Shown here one piece after another: positions 23,412-36,789 of a DNA stretch of 64,000 bases; position 1 is the stretch's first letter, and each line of letters opens with the position of its first letter. The notes beneath the pieces were generated by a model that ran no database searches, had not been told where the DNA came from, and saw nothing but the letters and a program-made list of their open reading frames with translations. The stretch is from Silene conica. Lineage: Eukaryota; Streptophyta; Magnoliopsida; Caryophyllales; Caryophyllaceae. Location: positions 20,740,247 to 20,804,246 of the forward strand of contig CM055319.2 of the NCBI GenBank assembly GCA_029255685.2, given 5' to 3'. Both the position numbers and the translations under genes were made by a program.

Positions 23412-26187
<2,776 letters not shown>

Positions 26188-26239
26188 GGCATTGTCGGAT
26201 ATATGTACTAGCTTCTAAGTTTGTAACTTGATGAGTCAC

Positions 26240-26245
26240 AATAAA
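26240..26245 (+). promoter_or_regulatory. Candidate poly(A) signal of the carboxypeptidase gene
   Basis: AATAAA 53 bases after the stop codon; a plausible but not unique signal. Confidence 0.45.
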
Positions 26246-26464
26246 ACAAACTTATATGAAATTACAGGAATTGGAAAGATATGAAATTAATAGGGGATAC
26301 CCTTCCTTATTTTGAAGGAAATTAGTTGGTTTACAGAAACTCTATACGTTTGTCCAATCTTCTTCTTATTAATATGTTAAAAACAGTTTAGTCCAAATAC
26401 AATTACCCCATTACATAATCTACTCCGGTTGGGCAACTCTAAGAAAGTAAGAAACTAATCGTCT

Positions 26465-26662
26465 AATCTCTTTCTCTAACTCGCGGACCCGCATCAGCGT
26501 ACAAATACCTTTGCTACAGTGGTAACTAGTAATCTCTTTCTCTGACTCGCGGACCCGCATCAGCGTACAAATACCTTTTCTACAGTGGTAACTAGTAATC
26601 TCTTTCTCCGACTCGCGGACCCGCATCGGCGTACAAATACCTTTGCTACAGTGGTAACTAGT
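26465..26662. repeat. 66-bp tandem repeat, three copies
   Basis: Units start at 26465, 26531 and 26597 with only a few substitutions. Each contains TCGCGGACCCGCATCAGCGT and CTACAGTGGTAACTAG. 66 bp is 22 codons, which is why a minus-strand frame stays open, but nothing supports a protein. Confidence 0.95.
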
Positions 26663-28280
26663 AAGTGATAGCTTTGCGGTCTTATATTCCCCCTTAAAAA
26701 AACAATCTGGATCATCCTGTCATTAACCACATAAGTAATAATAACATGCACAGTGTTTTTTTTGTCAAATATGATAACTTTTTTTATAAATAGCGACTAT
26801 TATTAGGTAAATACTAAATAGTGACCACCTTGAAAAAAATAAATTATTTTTTAGTCATAAAAAATGGTTACTATTTATCTAAAAATGATCACTATTTATC
26901 AAAAAAAAATATTGATATATTTGTTGGTAGTGTCCTCCACAATAGTGCGTATACATAATACATTTCCTACAAGGAATATTAGGGATTTATGATTAATATA
27001 TTTGTGAGCGGATAACGTTAAACGATCGATAATGATTGACTTACTAAAGTTTGACATTACTGCCGTATGACGACGGTGATCAGCTGATCCATTAAGGTCC
27101 ACCGGTAGGATGATACCCAAATGGAAAATATTAATTATTTGTATAACATACAAATTAATTAATTCCTTGTTTAAGTTTTGACTTTTATTAGTCAAGTGAA
27201 TTTAACGTTTGATGAAGACTTTACTTGGGTCATAAGATTTTATTATTTAGTTATATGATAATTGAATAATAAATGTAATACGATATTTAGTAATTAATAG
27301 TTAATTTACTAAATATATAAGTATTTTGTATTATTTATGAGGCGGAGGTAATTAACGAATTAATGTTATAAGAAGTTGTAAAATTAGCTAAGCGGGTTTT
27401 ATAAGACAAATTTTATGTTGAAAATGATAAAATGACACTTAAATGTTAAGTGTATTTTATTTACTACTTTGTATTATTTAAGTGTTAAATAATCAAATAA
27501 ATATTTTATTATATAAGATAATAAAATATACGACTTATAAGCATTTGAAGAACAAATGTTGAAAGACGAAATAAGACCCGGAATACCATATGTAAACCGA
27601 GAATATGAGATAATGTGACCATAATAGGTCTTTGTCTCCCACTCATGTTTATGAGTATTAAAAGTTCATTACATGTCATGGCCTATAAACAGGCTATTAT
27701 TCCACATGTTCTTAGTGGAAAAATCTAGAGGAATATAAGTCCTCTAAATTCATACTCCTTGTTAGGTCATTTAAGAGAAAAAGAAGACTTAAAATCTTCA
27801 TCTTCAACCTCTAAAATTGATCAATCTTGATCAAAATAAATTTACAAAAATTAATATACTTCTTATATTATCAAAGTAATAATATTTATAGTATAAAAAA
27901 ACAAGTTTTACACTAAACTATATCTAGTTAATATACTTAGTGTTTTTGGGATAGTCTTGGGTGCAACCAAAGGAGGTCACCTATTTTGGTGACTTGGGTT
28001 ATGGAGGATCATCCTACACTATTATAGCTCAAGAACAAATGTAGGAGACATTTGCATTGTCCGTATGCGGGAAAATCACTTACATTGAAGCTGTTAGTTG
28101 GAAGTTTTGCTTCTTGGACACATCAAATGTTTTGACACTAACTTCTCACAGATACTTCAGTTCTTCCACCAACGGTTGTAAATAAACATCCAAGTTATTT
28201 TTTTGGGTTATGAGGACCGGGAATAAGTAATGAGAGGAATATAAATTGTCTTTTCGAACATAGCCAAGGAGGTAAGTTGT
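26663..28280. other. AT-rich spacer with a possible old LTR
   Basis: No coding sequence. 27600-28180 (TATAAACAGGC near 27684, TATAAGTCCTC near 27735, GTGCAACCAAAGGAGGTCAC near 27960) looks like LTR promoter and leader sequence, but I found no partner LTR, PBS or duplication. A weak inverted repeat lies at about 26780-26910. Confidence 0.35.
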
Positions 28281-28289
28281 ACGGTGTGA

Positions 28290-29412
28290 TCATTACGGGC
28301 CAACACGAGTAAGATCTACCAAACTGACCAAACAGTCAAACCCATCCGTACACAAACCAAGTCTCACATTGCGAGGTTCCTCGGGAAAATCAGGATACAA
28401 CCTATCAAAACGCTTCCACTCTTCTCCTTCACTCAGATGACACATCTCCTGGTGTACATGGGTTTTCTTTGTGCCATCTTATTTGGTTGGCAATATTTTC
28501 CGTGGCATATAACCTTTGAAGTCTTGGAGTTAGGGGAAGATAAATTAATGGGTTTAGTGATACTGGTTTCTTTGTTTTTCCACCCTTCTTACCCTTCTTT
28601 CCCTTCAAGACAATATTTCCCTCACTTGTCTCATATCTATCCCTTTGATATTTCTTACATTTGGTTAGCAACGCATCATCTTTCCAGAAATACATACATC
28701 CTCTCCAAGACACGCATCAATCTTTTCATGTGGAAGCTGAAGACTTTTAAACACTTTTTTGGTATTGTAAAAATTACGGGTCATAATGTTATTACCGGGT
28801 ATAACATGTTCAATTAAAGTAGCAACACTGTCAACCGCTTTAAACGGCATATTATACTCACATTTTAAAGTTATTATCCTCGATGCAACTTGCAACAATG
28901 ACATTGTACTCCCCTCATATAAAATTTTCTCGGAGTCCCTTAGCATATCAAAAAAGGCTTTTGCCTTTGGGTTTGGATCTTCTTCCTCAATTATTGGTAC
29001 ACGGTCGATATTAATGAAATCATTTGACTCAAAGGCATCAAGTATCATATCTCTATACCGGTTCTTTGATTGGGGGTGTTCGGAATCAGAAAAGTATTTT
29101 TCCTCATGTGATATCCAGTTGTAGTAATTTGGAAAAAACTCATTCGTAATAAGATGTTCTTTTACTTCAATCTCAAGGTAAATATTTTAATTTTTTGCAT
29201 TTAGTACAAAGACACCTAAGTTTGCGTTGTTCGAAATCATATGATTTTGAACATCTAGCAAATTCTATAAAGCCACGAACTCCCTTTACAAATCTAGCAA
29301 TGAGACGTTTCTTCTTATCTACTCTTTCTTCGTACATCCAGCTACGTTCAAATCTCGTCATTTTAATGTAGATAGTATATAATAAACCAACAACCAAACT
29401 AAGTATTTTCAA
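28290..29412 (-). pseudogene. CACTA TNP2-type transposase, N-terminal remnant
   Basis: Minus-strand fragments of a CACTA transposase, in order. 29412-29173 is the transposase-associated domain (RSWMYEERVDKKKR, GVRGFIEFA, LRCLCTKCKKLK). 29048-28665 is the start of TNP2 (NPKAKAFFDML, IDACLGEDVC). 28713-about 28310 continues it (IPLTPRLQRLYA-type block, EEWKRFDRLYPDF, VRLGLCTDGF). These are in different frames, and the catalytic C-terminal part is missing to the left. The transposase would cut element ends; this copy cannot. It most likely belongs to the same element as the CACTA terminus at 63153. Confidence 0.82.
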
Positions 29413-29954
29413 TAATATTACAACAAATAATTAGGTCCAATCACTAGTATAAAGTTAATAAATACACAACATTTTCAATAATATTTCACAAATAATTTCA
29501 AGAATTCAAGTCAATATATATACTTCAAGATTTCAATTGGGTCCTTATCACTCAATCCTAAACCCATCAATGTATATTTCAAGTCACTAGTAAACACACA
29601 TTTGTGATTTATTAGTGAGGAAACAAATTTGGCAGCAATTCTCCTTAGTTCTTCAAATACACAATGTGAAATAAATTTGTATTTCACATATGTATTCGAA
29701 GAACATTAAAGGCATTGTCACCAAACTCTTTCCCCATTAATGAAATTACAAATATGTATTTACTACCTAAGTGGCTTGAAATGTACAAAGACAGTCCCAA
29801 AATGGGGACTATTCAGGAATTACTCCTAGCGAGTAACTCTTGAACGGGTAATAGGTCAATAGTCATTATTCCACGAAAAATATTCACAATCACTTACAAT
29901 AATGTACTAATTTCAATAATAACATTAACAATTTTTTCCCAATTTCTAATAATA
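29413..29954. other. AT-rich leader or intron region of CACTA element 2
   Basis: No gene or repeat recognised; it lies between the transposase remnant and the element C insertion. Confidence 0.5.
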
Positions 29955-30087
29955 CTAAGTGTTGGAACATTTTAATTGATGATGACAAGTCTTTATGATA
30001 TATTAATTGTTTGTTCTTAAGTGGCATGTTTAAGTGTTCAAAGCAAAACAAGTGGATTGAAGAACAAAGCAACAAGATAGCATCCAT

Positions 30088-30225
30088 TAGGGCAGAGTAT
30101 GGATCGGATATCCGATCCGAAAATCCAAATTTTTAGTATCCGTGATCTGATCCGAAATGATCGGATATCCGAAATTTAGTATCCGAAAATTTCGGATCAG
30201 TTATCCGATATCCGATATCCGCTCT
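30088..30225. repeat. Left end and subterminal repeats of the hAT element
   Basis: The terminal inverted repeat is followed by about ten overlapping copies of GGATATCCGA or TATCCGAAA-like motifs in both orientations. Confidence 0.88.
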
Positions 30226-30299
30226 GTGTATTTTATATATTGTCAAACAGTACTAAAAAAGAAAACTAGCGTAATACTAATTTCATTCGGTATATATTA

Positions 30300-31850
30300 C
30301 AAACATAAACCCGCTACCTATCAAGGATAACTAGCGTAATAGTTCGCCAAATACAAAGACATTCCATATACATAAGTCACCGAGCAAAATAGTCCGCCAA
30401 ATACAAAGATTAACATTGAAAAATACAAGTCCTCGTACACGATAAGAAAATGAAGCAAGCCACCGGCATCTCTTATTGATCTATCACCGAATTTGAATGA
30501 AGTCTCTTGCAAATATCTAGTCCAGCTCTGCCAAAAAACCCAGTCCAGTTCCGTCAAAAATACCTGAAAAGTAATTAGCAACAGAACAGTGATTAATGAA
30601 AGTCTCAACTAATGATTCACTTCTTTCCTTTTCTAACTAGAGCAAAGAATGAAAGGTTGAAAAAGAGAAGAGAGGACAAGTACAGGTCGTGCGAGGTTGG
30701 TTGTGCACAAGTACTGGCTATAATGCTCTGACAGTCGTCAGTTTATGGGACCCGGTATTTAGTTCATGACTTATGTTGAAGTTGATATGTTTTGTTTTGG
30801 CAGTCGCTCGTAGTGGCTTCAAAATACTATCACAGCCCCTAGCTTATGTCTACCAACCTTGCTCAACCATCATTAACACCCTTACACCCTGGCCTTCACC
30901 CAACTAACTGCCCCTCGCACTACCTCTACTTGTGCACAACCAGCCTCTCACTTCTTATGAGAGTCTAAGCTCCTACCTGTGGCTCCTACCCTCTTTGTTA
31001 TAATTTTAAGACATTAAGCTACAAATTTTGGGTAAGGTGCACATAGTTTAAAAGTCGGTACACACAGTGTACAAATGTGTAGGACTTCAGATACCATTCT
31101 AAAACCATCTGCTGTAAATAATAGATAAGAAACTGATTTGGTAACGGGGCCAAAAAGTCGAGGAATTGACAAGAAGCATGCATGTCTTATAACTGAGCCG
31201 GCTATTACAAATTAATTACATTTTTCCCAGTTCAGAATCTCATTCTCAATAAAGAAGAGGGCTCGGTCAGAACCTGTAGACTCAAAAGAAACAAGGACAA
31301 CTAAAGCATAAGACTGGTGAAATGGGATCAATCACCCAGGAAACTAATCCTGGTATGCAGACTGGTTATATAGTCAGGCCACACGTTAATGAGTTAACAA
31401 CTGGAGAGTGGAGACCATCTTTAATTTCAGATATTATTGAACAGACCATCTTCAATTTCAGATATTCAAAACCATTTCAGATTTAGACGGGTTAACAGAA
31501 TGAAATCAAACCAGTGAATAAACAAAATTGACTGGCAGTGAATAAACAGAATGAAATCAAACCAGTGAATAAACAGAATGAAATCAAACCATTGAAATCA
31601 AACTAAATTATAACTAAATTAAGAGCTTGGCAGTGAATAAACAAACCAGTGCACAGACAATCCCTTTAATTGAAGAGTTTAGCAAACAAAGCAACGGAAA
31701 TCAGAAGAAAAAGTAACAAAACAGTAGCTTACAGCCCCTGGTAAACAGAAGACACCTTAAGTAGCAGCAGGCTTACAGTAACAAAACAGTAGCTTACAAA
31801 ACAGAAGCTTACAAAACAGTAGCAAAACTGACCTGGTAAACAGAAGCTTA
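30300..31850. other. Non-coding 3' part of the hAT element
   Basis: No domain in any frame. It contains short tandem arrays: CAGTGAATAAACAGAATGAA units at about 31500-31600, and AACAGTAGCTTACA/AACAGAAGCTTAC units at about 31715-31850. Confidence 0.6.
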
Positions 31851-31856
31851 CTTAAG

Positions 31857-34137
31857 TTAATAGTACTCTTCGCAAGTCGATTCCTCGTCTTGACCCTCTG
31901 CCAGCTCTACAAATTAAGAAGAATAAAAGCCTTACTGAATCAATAAATTAAATATAGAATCCATGACAGTATAAGTGAAAATAGTAGAAGTGCATACCTT
32001 TATCAAACTTCTCAACCTCTTGAACATACTCTTCAGCTATGAGTGGACCACGTGTAGCACGTAACCAATCTTGTGCGCACACTAATCCTTCCACCATCTT
32101 GGGAGAGAGAGAGCTCCGAAACGGGTCAAGAATCCTACCACCAGTACTAAATGCGGATTCTGAAGCAACCGTCGAAACGGGAATTGCTAGAATATCCCTA
32201 GCCATCAAAGCAACAATAGGATATACCTCCTCATGACCCTTCCACCAATCCAAGGCTTTAAATGTTTTAAAATTCACTTCTCTAATATCGTCTAAATACT
32301 TGTCTAGATCACTTTTCCTATCATTGGTGACTTCACCACTTACGGCTCTCTCAAATTGTGACTCCACCACATCTTGCCAATCATCCATGTTCTCACACTA
32401 ATCGAGACACACCTCTACTTCAGCGGGTGGAGTACGCACTCGTGTGGGTTGAGAGCCCTTATAGTGATCATACAAAGAAGCCAAAGTTTCCATAACTTTA
32501 GAAAGCATCTTCGCAGAATTGACAGTGTCATATTGCTGACTAATTGCCCATTTAACGTAATCAAGTTTCCGCCTAGGATCAAGAACCACAGCAATATACA
32601 ACAATACATTCACCTTGTCAACATTATGCCAATACTTCGCATGTTTTTTTTTCATTCCGGAAGCCATTAACCTCACACCAACATCACTACTATCACATTT
32701 CTTATCAATCATCATACCAATACCAATAATCTCTTGAAAGTACATATTAGTGGTAATGTATAGCGAGCCCGAAAGTCTCAAGGTAGCATCGTAAAAGATC
32801 TTAAGAAAAGGTAAGAGAGAAGAAACAGATTCCCAATCATATTCATTTGGAACACCTAGATTCTTATTCATCTCACTTTCAAATTTACTACCGTCAGAAG
32901 TTTGAAGTTTCAAAAAAGCTTTACGATAGATTAAAGCACTATCCAACATTAAATAGGTGGAGTTCCACCTAGTTTCAACATCCAAACAAAGATGACGACT
33001 TGAATCAATTTGTTCTCTTTTCACACAAGAATTAAACTTCAACAATCTGGCAGGGGAAGACCTCACAAACCTTACAGCACTACGTATTCTCAACCTTGAA
33101 TCAGTACTCTCTTTCAAACCTTCCTTTACAGTGAGACTTAGTATATTAGAAACACACCTCATTTGTAGAAACTCTCCATCTAAAACAGCATTATTCCATG
33201 ACTTAAGTTTGCCTCTTAAGTACTCAACTCCCACATCATTTGCACTAGCATTATCCACCGTCACCGTGAGCACTTTAGTAGTAATCCCCCACTCAATCAA
33301 ACAGTTTTCAATTGATTTGCCAATAATCTCACCGGTGTGACCAACAATAGGACAAAAGTTAATGATTGTTTTATGCAATTTGAAGTTTTCATCAATAAAA
33401 TGAGCCGTTAAACACATATAACCCAAATTTTGACAAGACGTCCAAGTGTCCGTGGTTAGGCATATACGAGAAGACAACTTGTTAAAGTAATTTTTCAGCT
33501 TGTTTTTTTCCTTTGTGTACATACTAAAAATATCTTTAGCAATCGTCCAACGAGAGGGTATCATAAAATAAGGACAAGCAACAGGATAGAACAATCGAAA
33601 ACCTTCATGTTCAACGGTTCTAAATGGTTTCTCATCCATTATTATCATTTTAGCCAAAGCAGCCCTAGTATCAGCTTGACTAAATTTCCAAAACTCAAGT
33701 TTACCTCTCTTCTCAACCAAACTTTTAATACTATTGTTACCAACACTAGTATCCCGACTACCCCCGGTCATGTCACTTTCACTTTGCAAAGTAATAAGTT
33801 TTTGTGCTTGATCAATATTAGGAGGGTACATAGCACATCTAGCTAGATGATTTTTCATGGCACTAGTACTACACTTAGAACCACCACTTATAGTAGTGGT
33901 ACAGTAATTACATTGAGCTTGTTCTGACTCGCCTATTTTAAAACCTTTGTAATGATTCCAAAGCTCGGAACGTTTTTTACCTTTCTGTCGTGGTTCACCA
34001 TCCCTAACCCTTTTTATACCTCTTCCCACTGGTTCAACAGCTTCACCAGGCTCAACCATCTCATTATCCTCATTAATGGAGGGCAACAATTCGTCATCTG
34101 GAGCGTTTACACTAGCGTTACTAGACGACGATGCCAT
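31857..34137 (-). pseudogene. hAT transposase (BED zinc finger, dimerisation domain), one in-frame stop
   Basis: The start is at 34135-34137. The first exon runs 34137-31998; a likely GT-AG intron (31997-31907) leads to a short last exon ending at TAA 31857-31859. Residues 57-101 form a BED zinc finger (SELWNHYKGFK, CNYC with Cys76 and Cys79, KNHLARC with His97 and Cys101). The RNase H-like catalytic region follows (CLTTDTWTS, TVDNASAND, DVETRWNSTY). The C-terminal hAT dimerisation domain contains IPVSTVASESAFSTGGRIL. The only defect I see is a TAG at 32398-32400, in frame, just before the dimerisation domain. The family resembles RICESLEEPER-type proteins, which are often domesticated, but terminal repeats and duplication show this copy is a transposon. 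Confidence 0.9.
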
Positions 34138-34857
34138 AGAACCTTCATCAAAACATAAAGATACATTCAGACTTTTATTTATAAAAATAACACACCAGAT
34201 TCAAAAGAAGATAAATTAAATTATCAATTATAAAGGCTACTCTTGCGCTCTATAACGCCTTTCAAAGTTTTGGCTCATGAACCGCCTCTAGGAACTTCTC
34301 TAGTTTAGACAATTTTCAATCATCACAGTTCACCCCTGAATTAAGAGACATTAGTGTGCTACGCTAAGCTAGCTTCGTCGGTCTTATTCTTAGTCTCGGG
34401 CCTTAACACAGCTCGGAAAAAGTTTAGCGCATGCCATATCAAAAGGAAAGAAACTACAAAAAAAAAAGCATATTTCCAACTACTGGTGAAAGTACCTGAT
34501 TTCGAGTTCGAGATGGATTGAGTAGACGGTTCAATAGCTTCGAATTACAACTGCTTCAAGATGGAGGTGATGGTAGATGACGATTTTAAGAAATTAGGTT
34601 TAGGGCAAAGGTTAGATGAAGTAGATCTGAGAATCAGAATGGAGATGGGTAGATGACGGTGAACGAGTGGAGTGAAAATAGATTTAGGGTTTTGTGGGTT
34701 ACTTACTGGGTTAAGGACTTAAGGTATTAAAAACTTGAAATGAAATTAAAAACTTAAAGTATTAAGTGAAATGAAATTATCCTTTAAAAAAAAAAAAGTA
34801 AAATGAAATTAAAATTGTGGATGACGTTTATTTACGGGTTTGTGAAATTAGCTAATA

Positions 34858-35171
34858 CTCCCTCCTATTCTGGGTTTTCTTCCCATTTGGAGGAGGCACG
34901 ATACTCAAGGAAAATTGTTTCTTTAATGAAGAAATAGATGGGTGGGGTTTGGAATAGGAGAGAGTGATGAATTATTAGAGTTAAATAATGAATTGTGGGC
35001 CCCAAACATTGATGAGATGAATAAAATAGGGGTAAAAAAGTTGGGTGGGGTTGGTTGATAGGAGAGAGAAATGAATAAAATATAATTAAAAGTTACCAAA
35101 ATAGGAAAGGGGAAGAAAACCTGAATAATCCATTTAAGGAAATAGGGAAGAAAACAGAGAATAGGAGGGAG
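34858..35171. mobile_element. Stowaway-like MITE inside the hAT element
   Basis: Ends CTCCCTCCTATTCT and, inverted, the same 14 bases, followed by TTTTCTTCCC on both sides. It is flanked by TA dinucleotides (34856-34857, 35172-35173). Length 314 bp, no coding capacity. Confidence 0.85.
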
Positions 35172-35438
35172 TATTATTTATGGATCAAATCTTGGATACG
35201 GATCGGATATTAATGGATATCGGGTATCCGATCCGATATTTGATATCTGATCCAATAACTTTCGGATATCGGATATCCAAATTTTTAAACCTGATATCCG
35301 TATTTGATCCGATATCCAAATATTTTGGATACGGGTATCCGATCCGAACCAGTTTTCGGATCACATATCCATTATTTCGGATCAAATACGGATCAAATAT
35401 CGGATAATTCGGATAATCGGATTTTTTGTTCAGCCCTA
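35172..35438. repeat. Right end and subterminal repeats of the hAT element
   Basis: A dense array of CGGATATC, TATCCGATCCG and GGATCAAATA motifs up to the terminal TCAGCCCTA. The open frames here (GYPI, YPNY repeats) are artefacts. Confidence 0.88.
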
Positions 35439-36311
35439 GCATCCATAGTGTTTCAAACATGATCAAGAAGAACAACACAAGTCAAGAACAATCCCCTTGT
35501 AACCATAGTCACAAATGTAAGAGTAAGTGTAACATTCTTGTTAAAGTCAAGTGACCGCTTAGTCATGCAACAGTCCAACAGAGTGTTGCGTCAGATACCG
35601 CATGGAGATTTTTAAGACGTAAAAAATCGTTCGAGAAAATTGCAAAATGGTCGTCTTAGTTTTCTGGAAAAATAATTGTCAAAATCTATTTTCCGGAAAA
35701 ACTGTCTTCTCTTTTGGCTCGCACGAATTAAGACGTAAAACTCGTTTTATTCGTAATGTACCGTACTTGCAAAATAATAAAAGTTTTTAAATTGTTTACA
35801 TTTTAAATGTAAGTAGTACTTAAGTATCTTGTTAGGAGACAATTGAAAAAGAAAATCTGATTTGTTTTATGAGGAGCCAATGAAAACTAAACAACACCTT
35901 TTGCTTGTCAAGTGGTTTTGCTATTATCCAATGGATAGAAGTACATGTTGGGTAATAGAAGTACACATTGTGACATTGGGTAATATCCAAGTTTTGAGTA
36001 CTATAAAAGAAATCACTTAGTCTCATTAAATGCTAAGGCTTTACAAAATATTTATTGAGAGTTTCTGCAAACAAAACTTGTGCTTTTAAAGTTTATCTTT
36101 TAAGTTTGTTTTGCAAAACGATTTCAGTTTTAAAAAGTCTTCAACGTTTTCAAAGGGTCTGAATATCTCCATATATCAGTAAGTTGCACTGTGACATAAT
36201 GAGTTTGTTCCATTATTCTCGTGTTTAGATCTTAAATGTAAATCTCCATGTTCTTAAGTGAACCCTTGAGATTCTGATCGTGTAAACCAAAGAGATAGAA
36301 CTTCATAAACT

Positions 36312-36484
36312 CTTAAAGCGGAGTAGCTTTAAGTTTGAGTCAAAGTCTTGAAGCGGGGTAGCTTTGATCAAATGCAACCGGAGTAGGTTGGCGAGTTATT
36401 TTCATTGTAAGGGGTTTAGTTAAGTTGAGTAACTTCTAAACAAGCAATAAAATAACGGTTGGACGTAGGCTCCGGAGTAGGAGC
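36312..36484 (+). repeat. Hairpin array with constant GGAGTA loop, element C LTR
   Basis: Units: 36312-36333 (arms CTTAAAGC and GCTTTAAG, loop GGAGTA), 36351-36364 (AAGC/GCTT, loop GGGGTA), 36375-36390 (CAACC/GGTTG, loop GGAGTA) and 36469-36484 (GCTCC/GGAGC, loop GGAGTA). The loop is constant and the stems differ but always pair. The array starts about 310 bp after the TATA box. Confidence 0.9.
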
Positions 36485-36720
36485 TGAACCAATTTTTAAA
36501 ACATCGTTTGTTTATTCGTTTACTCTTATTTTTATCCTTCGCATATCTTTTTCTAATCTCGATGTCAGTGTTGTGCAACAGTCATTCATACTGTTGCTTA
36601 GACCTGCTGTACCTCTTGTGAACTTATTATTCATTAAGTTTCTAAAGTTAGTACTTAATAGCCGTTACTTGTATTTCACTTTATACAAGTAAGCGAGAAA
36701 TTTTTTAAAAGGTCACCTAA

Positions 36721-36789
36721 TTGGTATGAATGAGTTGATCCTCGTGCTCTTGATATTGGTTAAGCACCAAAAGAGTTGATCCTATAGTT
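36721..36789 (+). promoter_or_regulatory. Damaged primer-binding site and leader of element C
   Basis: Reads TTGGTATGAATGAGTTGATC then CTCGTGCTCTTGAT. In element D the same place reads TTGGTATCAGAGCCTCGTGC, so only TGGTAT of the Met-tRNA complement survives. A GAGTTGATCCT repeat flanks the change, which suggests a repair scar. Confidence 0.75.

Larger units (their letters stand above)
30088..35438 (-). mobile_element. hAT transposon, nearly intact
   Basis: Ends are TAGGGCAGA on the left and, inverted, TAGGGCTGA on the right. They are flanked by a perfect 8-bp duplication GCATCCAT (30080-30087, 35439-35446) that restores the LTR sequence of element C. Both ends have dense ATCCGATATCCG-type subterminal repeats. 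A BED-type hAT transposase runs on the minus strand with a single in-frame stop. Length is 5,351 bp, and it contains a Stowaway MITE near its right end. Confidence 0.95.
29960..36720 (+). repeat. 5' LTR of element C (interrupted by hAT)
   Basis: LTR sequence is 29960-30087 and 35447-36720. TATAAAAG is at 36002-36009. Dyads GCAACAGT-N7-(A)G/CTGTTGC lie at 35567-35589 and 36575-36597, and a hairpin array at 36312-36484. Compared with the 3' LTR, the last 45 or so bases (ending CTCTTCA) are missing, and the sequence runs straight into a damaged PBS. Confidence 0.9.

Noticed and set aside
26740-26910. MITE with ACTATTTAT inverted repeats
   Set aside because: Inverted repeat too imperfect, no target duplication found.
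29940-30090. Solo LTR fragment
   Set aside because: It is the first 128 bp of the element C 5' LTR, separated from the rest by the hAT insertion with a perfect 8-bp duplication.
35180-35478. Frames with GYPI/YPNY repeats
   Set aside because: Translation of hAT subterminal repeats, not a protein.
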